64,000 nucleotides of DNA, taken from the NCBI GenBank assembly GCA_963576735.1, contig OY755172.1:4092001-4156000 (forward strand), read 5' to 3'. Numbering within the stretch: the first letter of the stretch is position 1; every line of letters begins with the position of its first letter. The DNA is from Bedellia somnulentella (lineage: Eukaryota; Arthropoda; Insecta; Lepidoptera; Bedelliidae). Under the pieces are notes generated by a model. The model was not told the DNA's origin. It saw nothing but the letters and a program-made list of their open reading frames with translations, and did no database searches. Positions 28,601 to 37,896 of the stretch are shown piece by piece. The position numbers were made by a program, and so were the translations under genes.

Positions 28601-31600
28601 TTTTATTGATGTTGTTGTTGTATATCAATATTGTTTTTATGTTGATTCATATTATTATTTTGCGAGTATCGTACTATTGGGTTATTTTATATGTTGACGC
28701 GAAGGTCAGTAGCTTAAGACAACGAAGGGCGCATTTAGATTAAATAAATAATGATATCAAGAGTCGTCAATGTAAACAAAGCACGAGGTTTTTGTTTTAA
28801 TTGTATGGAGTAGCAGAATAATACGACCCGGGTGGTCAACAACATCTCCTCTCAGTTTGCAAACAGATATTACGACTGTAACAACGATGTAAAATCACAT
28901 AAGGTTATGTCATCGATGACCTAATGACCAACATTTAGCACGCGATCAGTTTCCAGGAAAGAATTTAATATGCTTTTCGAAATGAGCATATAAATTACTT
29001 ATTAAGCTTTATCAATAAAGGCATAAAATATTTTTATTGTGGTTTAAGGTATACGTTTACAATATGTATGTTTATATAAATAGGGAAATGAAATTGTTCG
29101 TCGTTTGAGAGATCGGGGATTAGACTACCGCTCAGGGGCATTTCTGGTCTAGAGGATTTTGCTCGCTGTGCAGCGTGGAAATGCTGCCAGTGTGATGGGA
29201 ACCTTTGGGCTGGGTATGGCTTGGGGCGGTTTGTTTGCCTAATTTTGATGTGTTACTTTTATTTTTTTATTATTTTTAGTTTAAGTTAATGGTTAATTTA
29301 TTTTTTCCATACATGTGTATAGCTATTTATGTAATAAATAGTTTTCTATTTATATATGTACTTATTATCTCATTGTGTCATAATAAATATATTACTACAA
29401 ATGAACCCCAACTCCTAGTTTTATGTAAAGAGATCATTGTAAATTTTAGCAGAAGCATTAGATGATTTTCAAATCATATCTCAAATAACTAAATAAATCC
29501 GAAAGAGAGTCCGAAGAAGTTAGAGTGAGAATTTTTCATGAGTTTGTATTATGTCGGGACAGTCCCAACCTTCCCAAATAAAACTAACTTAACTAATCTT
29601 TACGTTTATAGTATTGGTCATTCTAAAACTTTACATACGTAAACACATTTTAAAGGAAAACTAAATACCAAATCAACTTTTCACTTTCATTGCTTACTGG
29701 TTTACCTTAGATCCTAACTATTTTAGGAATGTGCAATTATAAATCGATGTAGTTAGCCTTGCATTTATATTTGTACTTGGAACTATTTTAGTTACTATAA
29801 TTATAAGTTCAAACTATTATGTCGATACGTATGAAAACAAGAAATGATATTTGATATATGGTGCCGTGTAGTGCCGGCTTAGAATGTCGCTACACCTTTC
29901 TACCCACGGGTGTCGTAAGAGGCGACTAAGGGTATTGGGGCTTTTTATTGGATTTTTGGGCGATGCGGTTGGAGACCCATCACCAAAAACCTTTATTTTT
30001 ACCATCTTTTCCCCAATCAACTTCCAAAAGTGGCTGAGGAATTTATAATTCCTTAGCTCTGGCTACCCCTTCTAGGGAAATATAGCCGTGAGTATATGTA
30101 TGTATGTATGATATTTGATATATCAATTTATAATTTTAGATTAATTAATAAAATTTTTTATCACTGTAATGTTGTTTCTAGACTATCGATCACCCCTTTG
30201 TACGATCCTGGCAAACCTGTCTAGCTTCGTTTACATCCATCAATCTTTTCATACATGTACTTTTATTCTTCTTTAAAATGAAATAAAGCTATATATTGTT
30301 GACATATATGCTACATCCAATGGGGATTGAACCAACTAGGTCCCGACCCGGAAGGTATCATTTACATTAACTACATAACTACGGAAGTCACCAAAATAAC
30401 ATAGTAAATTAACAAGTGACTGCTATTAAACACTGAGCATAAACCTTTAAAACAAGGTCATAGAGTAGCCCATTTTAGTATTACTCAATATAGAGACGAT
30501 CCGATGAAATCGAAAGTTGTTCACTCTGACTATATTATCTCGTTCCAGATACATCAATATCGGATTTTGTAAGCATATTAACTACATCCACTTCTAATTT
30601 AACTGGTTTGTTGTTTGTTACCAATGAAGCTATTTTTTAAACCAAATCAATAAGTTGACTTAGGTCAAGCAATCTTTTTTAACGTAATTACATGAAACAC
30701 TTTATTATTTTTATTACTTAATATGGATTGAATAATTAGAATTTTTAAACATAAATTCAGCTTTTAGATAATGAGGAAAAATAAATGATAAAATTCTATT
30801 GAGAATTACTAAGACATCTGAAAATTTACTTCCCTTTAAATTATTATGAATATAGATTGGCCAAAAAAATGCTACATTGACGATGAGTAATTATATCCTA
30901 AAATGTTCAAGTCCTAAAATATACTTCAAGCGTATCCACATCATGTTCTTACACTTGTTTGAATAACATTCTTAAGTCATTTTACTATTAATGTAGAGCA
31001 ATGATCTCATAAGTGTGATGTAAGAGCATCTCTATTGTTGGGCGAGGTAGGGCGGGGAAAGTTGACCAGCCACTTTTAAGCTGGTGATGCATTCATAACG
31101 AGTGTTTAAACACTTAAGTATACTTCCTTATTAGGAGACAAAGAATTCGATTACAATTTTATTACTTTGTCATAAAATGTGAACTTTATGATAACATTAC
31201 AACATCCCTTGATTGTTGTCCTACATTTTTAGATTATTTAAAAACTGTTATAATACTTATTTCAAGTCAACTTTCACAGTGTAAATCCTCAAAGCAGTAG
31301 CAGAGGTACTTGTGCTTTTGAACTTGCTTATAGTTAAGTTTATACCCACGTTTTGCTTGGGAACTATATGTGTATGATAAAGGTGAGACATACCGCCGTT
31401 TTACTTGAATAGGTAAACTCAGTCAACCTTGTCAACGAATTAATAAAAGTTATCAGCAAATTGTACAAAATAAATGTATCCCGTTGATGTCTTTTGTATG
31501 AACCGCAACAAAAATGATTGTTTCACATTCGTTTTTTATTATAATTATAACCACTATAGTTTTCTTCTAACTAAACGTCAGCATACACGTTTATTATATT

Positions 31601-34600
31601 ATATTTTAACTTTTATTACAGTAAAAATAACAACTAACTTTACTACAAACAAAGATATTATTCAATCTTAAAATAATATAAAAAAAACTCTTGTTAAGAT
31701 GTAGTAGGTTATAACGTTATAACGAGTATCACGGAAACGTTAGCATCATCTCAAAACAAACAGTAACATATTGTTGACCTATTGTTACATAACTGTTAAT
31801 GGTTGCTATAAAAATGTGCGCGGGCGCTGCTGATGGTGAAATTTGACGATGTGTTATACAATTCGGTTTGAGGTTACCCTGTCTACACAAAATTATATTT
31901 TAATAAAAACGGTATAAAAAGATGAATAATATTTAATCTTTGATGCGTTCTATATAAAACAAATAAGAAGTTTTCGTTGTGTGCCTACAATTACTGAATT
32001 CAGAAAAGAAAAGAACGGATAATTATTTAATTATGAAATACATGGAGGTATATAATAATAATGTATGTAATACAACGCAAAAACTTTTGAATGCCTAAAT
32101 TAAGAGCTTTTTATCTGTTTTTGATCCAAGATCAAGAAACTAGATTTTCATTGGTTGACATAAATAAAATAAGAATCAAAAGAAATGATAATAATATTAC
32201 AAAACATCTTTGAATTTAGGCATTTTGAGCGGTAAAAAGATCTCGTGAAATTTACGAAAGTACCTAGCTTTGCCATCCCTTTGTGAACCTTTAACCTGTG
32301 TAAAGCTTTATTATAGTTTTCTAAATACAGTAAACTTATATTTACTTAGTAAACATATCCACTTAAAGTCACCAAGATTATAAATTTCATGCCAATCTCA
32401 GTTGTTCGCGTTGTCAGCGTAGTCACTGAAGGATTAACAATCACTATTACTCATACAGTAGTAAGGTTTTTTGTAATTTGATACATTATTTACTGTCGAC
32501 AAATTGAAGCATATACTTGCAGGTTACTTTTAGATAAATTAATTAATCACATATTTAAAACCAATATAGAGTTAAATTCATAATATTTTAAACTTTATCA
32601 ACGTTTGTTTCTCTTAAAATATATGACTGAATGCTAATATAATAAGATTAAATCATCATAAATAAATATGTGTGCGTTTCCGACCTAATATCCTGTAAAC
32701 TTGAGTTTTATCTATGACAGGACCTTGACGTATTCCTTTCTCACGGCTCACAATAGTCTATGGTCTATACAGCGGAAACATTACATAATTCCGAAAAATC
32801 TTAAATCGTTACCGCACAATGTGACCTTATGCATATTTAAATTTGACGAGCTTTTATTCAAAGCCGTTACCCAACACTAGCACCTTTCTATGATAACGTT
32901 AAAACAAGGTGTGTCATTGCATAAGCCTTAATTGCATTACGAAAAACTATTAGGGTGGTTGTCATTACTCAATTACGTAGTGTAGATTAGGTATGCATTA
33001 TATGATAAAATGCTTGTATGATTACAGACAAATACTCGGAAATGTCGGAAATAATATAAACTTTGATATAAAAGTCGTGTAAATTTTATCATATTTTGTT
33101 AACTAAGGTTACCTTTGTATATTTGAATATAGAAATTATTATTAGATAAATAATTTTCATGTTTACAAAATGCGTTATTCAAAGCTGACTCGTGTAGAAG
33201 TTACAAAAGTATATATTTAAAACATTATCAATCCTCTTTAGAACACTACTAATTTCATTGGAAAATGTTCAAATTTTAAATTTCAGCGTGCGTGCTCATC
33301 GAAGCGCTCATAAATTTTCACCCGCTTTTCTTCTCGTGAAAACATGCAATGATAATGAAATGCCTTCACGCTTTGTTCACGCTAATTTTGACGCGTGTGC
33401 TTGGAACTTTTGATTTTGATGTTAATCACGTGAATCAAGATGTGCAATGACTATGACTGATCGACAGGTATCCTTTGAGCTATTAGTAACAAAATATAGC
33501 CGATTTCATAGTGGTTTTCTACAATTTAATGACGGTTTAAAGTCTATGAAACTGAAAGTGCTTTATTTCCATTTAATATGTTTATAATTCATATCTACTA
33601 AGCTGATTTTAATATTTTTTAACAGACCCAAGTAAACATAGATTATTTAATACAATTTCATTAATATTTTTACTCAACTCAATCTCTCGATTCACCTTTT
33701 TTATCCAATACGTTCTAATTGCATCATTTATGCAACAGTTTTTTATCGTGTGTAATTTCACAGTTTTCTCGAACATGCATTGGAAATTATCAACTCTTTA
33801 AAAAGTTGTACAATATGCAATTTCGCATAAATAATGTGGGAAAGAAATACGTGTATGAGATTCCATACAATGGTGAATGGCTGATAATTAGAATCAACAC
33901 AAAAAGCAGGACATCCTTTTGATGTTACTGTCATTGTCTCTAGGAACTTATGCTGTTGTGCTTACATACATACATACATATACTCACGGCTATGAATCCC
34001 TAGAAGGGGTAGCCAGAGCTAAGGAACTAGAAGTTCCTCAGCCACTTTTGGAAAGTTGAGTGGGGAAAAGATGGCAAAATAAAGGTTGTTGGTGATGGGT
34101 CTCCAACCGAATCGCCCAAAATCCCTTAAAATCCCCAATACCGTTAGTCGCCTCTTACGTACACCCACCGGAAGAAATGGGGTAGTATTATTCTTAGCCG
34201 ACACTACACAGCAAAAATTGTTGTTGTGCTTAATATAAAGCTATAGTAAAAAGCTTTTGTAAAGATATTTCATTTATTAAGCGGACCTCAATAGATACTG
34301 CAATAGTCAAAAGTGTGTTACTCCTGTGTTATTACTTTTTGTAAATATTTATTTTAATATATTTGGAAACAACTCATATATTAATAACAAATTGATAAAA
34401 TTATTTACATAATCTGAATACCATATGATATGAGCTTAGTTGCGAGAAAAATAATTCTACCAAGACTTTTAATTGTGTAATTTTATTAGTCTGGAATGTT
34501 AATTAAAGTCATTAAGATGTCGCAAATTGCGAACACCTTCAAGAATTTCCCAATCTGAATCTATTAGCCAAATGCTTTTGCATCGGAAAAATATGGAATT

Positions 34601-35626
34601 TTGTTAGGTTAATTTAGAGTTAAATTGTATCAACATTAAGACGATATCCCGAGAAAACAAGAGTCTATTATTTGAAGAAATTGCAATACTGAAAAGATTA
34701 ATGATATAATTTATAAGTCTTGAATTGTATTTATTTATGTATCATTCAGTTATAAAAGGCACAACATACAGTTATCATATAAAAATATATTTTTTTGAGT
34801 ATAAAATAATTATTTTGTATATAGCTGCTGCTTTCTAACTGTCTAGAAGGAAATTAAGTTCGAGAAATAATCACCGACAATCAATAGTTTATTTTGTTTC
34901 GCTTACTATATAGTGTGTCTACTAACCGAAAAAAGGGGTAGCCAGAGTTTCAAAATTATAAATTCCTCAGCTGCTAGATGAAGAAAAGATTGTAAAATAA
35001 ATTATGATTGCTAATGGGTTTCTACCGACATCCCTCAATAATCACTTAAAAGCCCCAAAACCCTTAAGTCACCTCATAAACCGCCACTGTTGCTCTTTTT
35101 TTTAATAAAGACATTCAGATTATGTCGAAATGTAGAAAAAAATAGTTTCGTATTCTAAGAAAATCCATTTTCCGAGCACCGGTTGTTTTCAAAGCAGCTT
35201 ACTCCATTGTGCGATATAATGATAAATAAATAAGTGAAAGTGAGCTCAGTCATCTTTCGGTCAACGACCAAGCTTTCAATTCACAAACAACACATCTATA
35301 CTTTAACGATTGACATAATAGCTGCAATTTAGTCGAGTTACGACGATTATCTAACTCTCTCAGTCCACCCTGAATTTGCAACTCTCAACAATTATTCACA
35401 CAATCAACACACCAATTCGTTTAACAAAATATCACTAATTATATGGTGATGATATATCATAATTTTCCACCACAAACTCAATATTATCTTTACTTCAAAA
35501 TCCCACTGATTTCCATAAGCCTTATTTCTCAGTCTGTATATACGTAGAAAGGCCGCTCAAATAAATAAAATAGTACATACCAACACCGAGGGCGGCCGCT
35601 AACACTATTAAACACCGTGATTTCAT
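22614..35626 (-). CDS. Gasp: Gasp / obstructor-C (CPAP3-C), three-CBM14 cuticle protein
   Basis: Secreted chitin-binding protein of the apical matrix; Drosophila Gasp is known from tracheal and epidermal cuticle. Shared coding exons on the minus strand are 35581-35626, 27752-27961, 25630-25818 and 25017-25227, followed by one of two last exons: a (23903-24038) or b (22614-22668). Splice sites are GT..AG and phases match, giving 263 residues (a) or 236 (b). Residues 1-16 are a signal peptide (CLIVLAAALGVA). CBM14 domains span Cys24-Cys79, Cys94-Cys145 and Cys156-Cys219, each with six cysteines. Diagnostic stretches such as SFKCPDDFGFYPH, FWNCWSGEASRYQC and GCEDYYGDLDLKAIRKSELL match my memory of insect Gasp almost residue for residue. 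Intron 1 is 7.6 kb. The gene is convergent with the two-CBM14 gene. Confidence 0.95.
23512..23517 (-). terminator. Gasp: Candidate polyadenylation signal after Gasp last exon a
   Basis: Minus-strand AATAAA about 385 bases past the stop codon of exon a. Use of this site before exon b is reached would fix isoform a. Confidence 0.45.
23903..24038 (-). CDS. Gasp: Gasp last exon a (long C-terminus)
   Basis: Acceptor CGTACGTTTTCAG|TGAGGAC. Residues 220-263: EDYYGDLDLKAIRKSELLAG then a basic, proline-containing tail ending RPAKEA, TAA at 23903-23905. GC-rich against AT-rich flanks. Confidence 0.9.
24039..25016 (-). other. Gasp intron 4
   Basis: GTAAGT donor at 25016-25011; AT-rich, with an (AT)n run near 24860. 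No mobile element recognised. Confidence 0.6.
25017..25227 (-). CDS. Gasp: Gasp exon 4 (third CBM14 domain)
   Basis: Residues 149-218 plus two bases. Contains Cys156 to the first two bases of Cys219 (EVANGFSCPAPGEV start, CRKYYICLEGVAREYGC core). Acceptor TTTCCCAG|AA, donor GGATG|GTAAGT. Confidence 0.95.
25630..25818 (-). CDS. Gasp: Gasp exon 3 (second CBM14 domain)
   Basis: Residues 86-148 plus one base; Cys94-Cys145. Acceptor TTTTCCAG|AACCCC, donor GAGG|GTCAGT. Confidence 0.95.
26300..26415 (+). mobile_element. Family A 3' half in Gasp intron 2
   Basis: TTATTATTACCATCTTTTCC to GCCGTGAGTATATGTATG. It is the only clear short interspersed element between 21.1 and 29.8 kb. Confidence 0.82.
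26416..27751 (-). other. Rest of Gasp intron 2
   Basis: Unique AT-rich sequence; nothing recognised. Confidence 0.5.
27752..27961 (-). CDS. Gasp: Gasp exon 2 (first CBM14 domain)
   Basis: Residues 16-85 plus one base; Cys24-Cys79, with the widened fourth loop (17 residues between Cys4 and Cys5) typical of the first CPAP3-C domain. Acceptor TTTTCCTCAG|CCGTC, donor GCTGG|GTGAGT. Confidence 0.95.
29080..29225. other. GC-rich block of unknown origin in Gasp intron 1
   Basis: Contrasts sharply with its flanks. One frame reads NAASVMGTFGLGMAWGGLFA before a stop, which faintly resembles the C-terminus of some non-LTR or transposon proteins. I cannot name it. Confidence 0.35.
29860..30107 (+). mobile_element. 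Family A element with 16 bp target-site duplication
   Basis: A full-length copy flanked by ATGATATTTGATATAT at 29844-29859 and 30108-30123. It is of the 'CCCACGGGTGTCG' subtype. Perfect duplication indicates recent insertion by target-primed reverse transcription. Confidence 0.94.
30178..30280 (-). mobile_element. LINE 3' end fragment without tail
   Basis: CTAGACTATCGATCACCCCT and CCATCAATCTTTTCATACAT; the final ~40 bases and tail are missing. Confidence 0.75.
30285..30400 (-). mobile_element. Possible tRNA-headed SINE (family C), degraded
   Basis: Minus-strand B-box-like GGTTCAATCCCCATTGG; the remaining tRNA-like part is poor. Confidence 0.35.
31290..31430 (-). mobile_element. Family B SINE, very degraded
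   Basis: GCAGAGGTACTTGTGCTTTT, TATACCCACGTTTTGCTTGG and ACCGCCGTTTTACTTGAA keep the family B order on the minus strand. Confidence 0.5.
33965..34221 (-). mobile_element. Family A element with target-site duplication
   Basis: Full copy on the minus strand, flanked by TGTTGTGCTTA at 33954-33964 and 34222-34232. Confidence 0.93.
34922..35090 (-). mobile_element. Family A element, degraded
   Basis: GAAAAAAGGGGTAGCCAGAG to CCCAAAACCCTTAAGTCACC, minus strand, both ends eroded. Confidence 0.65.
35581..35626 (-). CDS. Gasp: Gasp exon 1 (start codon and signal peptide)
   Basis: ATG at 35626-35624 in ATACCATGAAA. Encodes residues 1-15 (MKSRCLIVLAAALGV) plus one base. Donor G|GTATGT. It is the first ATG after the predicted transcription start. 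Confidence 0.9.
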
Positions 35627-35679
35627 GGTATGACTGTCCTTTAGCACGGTAGAGTAGGCACAATAACGTTCGAGCACTA

Positions 35680-35716
35680 ACTGCGAGCGGGTGAATGGGC
35701 GACCGAGGTTTTTATA
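35680..35716 (-). promoter_or_regulatory. Gasp: Gasp core promoter (TATA box and initiator)
   Basis: Minus-strand TATAAAA at 35716-35710 and an arthropod-type initiator CAGT at 35683-35680 are about 33 bases apart, as expected. The predicted 5' UTR is 56 nt. Just upstream (35719-35770) is a CG-rich stretch (GCGCGCGCC...). Confidence 0.75.
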
Positions 35717-36192
35717 TCAGGTGAGACGCGCGCGCCGCTTGGAAGCCGCGCCGGCGACCGTCAACGTATGCGTCATAGCTTACACCCCTAGCCCTAGGAC
35801 ATACATACGTGAAACTCACTACTACTGAAGGTCTCTTACCTTCAAAATTAAATGGATTTCTTAGTTTTAGTTGCAGGTGGTTCTCCTTCTAGGATTTAGT
35901 TTTAGTAATACAAGGTTTATTTATTACTTAATTATTTCAATAAATATTTTATGTGCTTAATGTGTGTCATTATTTCCGCTAACCTTTTCGATATTTGGTA
36001 GAATGTTTTATATTTACGTTTTGGTGAGTTTGTATAAATCTTGACAAGAAAAAACATAATTTACTGCCTTGGTAGATCAGACGGAATACCATAGTTTCTC
36101 ATACAGGAGTCTTGAGTTCAAATCTAGTTAAAGATCAGATACTCAAAAAAAAAATTTTTTACGCCGAATATCTCAGAAGGGGTAAAGATAAC

Positions 36193-36336
36193 ACAACATA
36201 ACATAAACGTTCACGCCGAATATCCCCAAAGGGGTTGGCAGAGGTACTAATCCTTCTGAACATCACGTGACTTAATCACCTGGTGTTCAGTGCATGGACA
36301 GTGTACTCACGTGATAGGGGGCAGGCCCATCGACGT
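36193..36336 (-). mobile_element. Family B SINE 3' half
   Basis: ACATAAACGTTCACGCCGAA to GGGGGCAGGCCCATCGACG, minus strand, clean 3' end with ATAAC-type tail. Confidence 0.8.
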
Positions 36337-36357
36337 TAAAAAAAGAGTAAAAGAGTA

Positions 36358-36490
36358 AAAGGGGTAAAGAGTTCTACTAATTCTTCACATCACGTATAAT
36401 TTTTATCATCTGCATTTAGGAGTACCCAAGTTTGCTTGGACAGTGCTTACACGTAGGAGGAGGGGGCTATCAACATTATGTACGAATAAA
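36358..36490 (-). mobile_element. Family B SINE fragment, degraded
   Basis: GGGGTAAAGAGTTCTACTAA and GAGTACCCAAGTTTGCTTGG; lies head-on to the previous fragment. Confidence 0.6.
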
Positions 36491-36704
36491 AAATATATAA
36501 TTGTTTAGCAGAGTAATTTTGTGTGTGTGTGAGTATGTGTTCTTCCTTTAATTTATTTGTGGTTTCCAAACATAGGTAATTTCATATTGTGGTTCAAGTG
36601 ACTATTATATTTCCCAAAATTATACATTTCAAACCACACTGCATCTTTGTAGGAGAGTTTATATTGATAGCGTTATAAAGAAAACTTTCCACAAACTTTT
36701 GCCT

Positions 36705-36832
36705 TGTGGAACCAGCTTACAATGTTACTACCCCTTTCTACCCATGGGTGTCGTAATAGGCAACTAAGGGTATTGGACTTTACCCCTTATTGCGATTTAT
36801 AGCCGTAAGTATATGTATGTATGTGTGTATGT
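36705..36832 (+). mobile_element. Family A element with large internal deletion
   Basis: The head side (CCCCTTTCTACCCATGGGTG) is joined to the tail (TTATAGCCGTAAGTATATG) with ~110 bases missing between. Confidence 0.75.
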
Positions 36833-36939
36833 TTTACCACAGTATTGAACTGCCATAAAGTCACACTGCGCTCCATATAGTTTCAATTGTAAATTCTCTA
36901 CGACAGATACCATATGAATGAACGCATAACGGTATTAAA

Positions 36940-37460
36940 ATTATTCATTCATATTGTGCCTGCAATTTGCACACCAAGTGGTTCGTCTTCGCGACAGACT
37001 TCCTTTTAGACGGCCATTTTCGGGTTTGATTCTTTGCTGTAACTTTATTAATAGAAGTCTCTTTTGGTGCCGAAAAAATGGTGGTAATAAATGTATGCAT
37101 TTTTGTAGTACCTATAAAGATTTTTGTAATATTTCGACGATACGAAATTACGAACATACGCGGCATTGTAGTACCTATAAAGATTTTTGTAATATTTTGA
37201 CGATACGAAAATACGCGCCATTTATTCCCAAAGTGTTGTGACCAAGATCATGACATTTTGGTACTTGAAAGAGAGTATACTGACATGACACTGGCAGATA
37301 TGAATCAATTAAGCTATAGTGAACTGATTGAATTCGATTTAATTTTTTATATATTGTACTTCAATCATAGTACGCATATAAATATATATAGGGTCCATAT
37401 TGGCTCACATAAAATTCTAAATCATATTTGTCGTCTTACTAACGATTTGTGTTCATAAAA
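36940..37460. other. Unrecognised region with open frames and tandem duplication
   Basis: Both strands carry short open frames (plus 36954-37241, minus 36945-37166, plus 37258-37458), none with homology I recognise. Possibly the remnant of a transposon. Confidence 0.35.
37105..37217 (+). repeat. 63 bp tandem duplication
   Basis: GTAGTACCTATAAAGATTTT begins at 37105 and again at 37168; the units share TTGTAATATTTNGACGATAC with a few differences. The second unit is shortened. Confidence 0.9.
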
Positions 37461-37789
37461 ATCACTCTTCATAATTTTATTTTTTATACTTTATTTATTC
37501 ATACATTTTTAATACTACCAACGGAATTCATAACAGTTAGTGATCATAAGTTTTGTATTAATACTGTTACAACCAAGAATCTTTTTAAAACTATAATTTT
37601 TTTCAAGATCTTTTTTTTTTCATAACATTCAATGGTCATTTTGTTTTTATTAATAATATCGTTACTACGATAAACAAGCAAGCATGCATGCAAATAGGCA
37701 TGAATCATGCATTTAAGGTGTCGCTCGTTTTATACATAATCTTACTTTACATAATCTTAACTTTTATTTGCCTGCGACCCACCAAGCAA

Positions 37790-37870
37790 CCCCCTTTACA
37801 TGCAACCAAGCGAGCAAGCATACAAACAAGCAAGCATACAAACAAGCAAGCAAATAAAGATAAAAACACA
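37790..37870 (+). repeat. AAGC-rich simple repeat
   Basis: Imperfect AAGCAAGCATACAAACAAGC units directly before the LINE 3' tail. The LINE tail may have landed in or extended a pre-existing repeat. Confidence 0.7.
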
Positions 37871-37896
37871 ATACATACATACATATACTCACGCCA

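Larger units (their letters stand above)
27962..35580 (-). other. Gasp intron 1 (7.6 kb)
   Basis: Large first intron, donor GTATGT at 35580. Holds family A copies at 29860, 33965 and 34922, a LINE end at 30178, a possible tRNA-headed SINE at 30285, an old family B at 31290 and an odd GC-rich block at 29080-29225. The rest (for example 28000-29080 and 31430-33950) is AT-rich unique sequence, a natural place for enhancers, though none can be pointed to. Confidence 0.6.
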
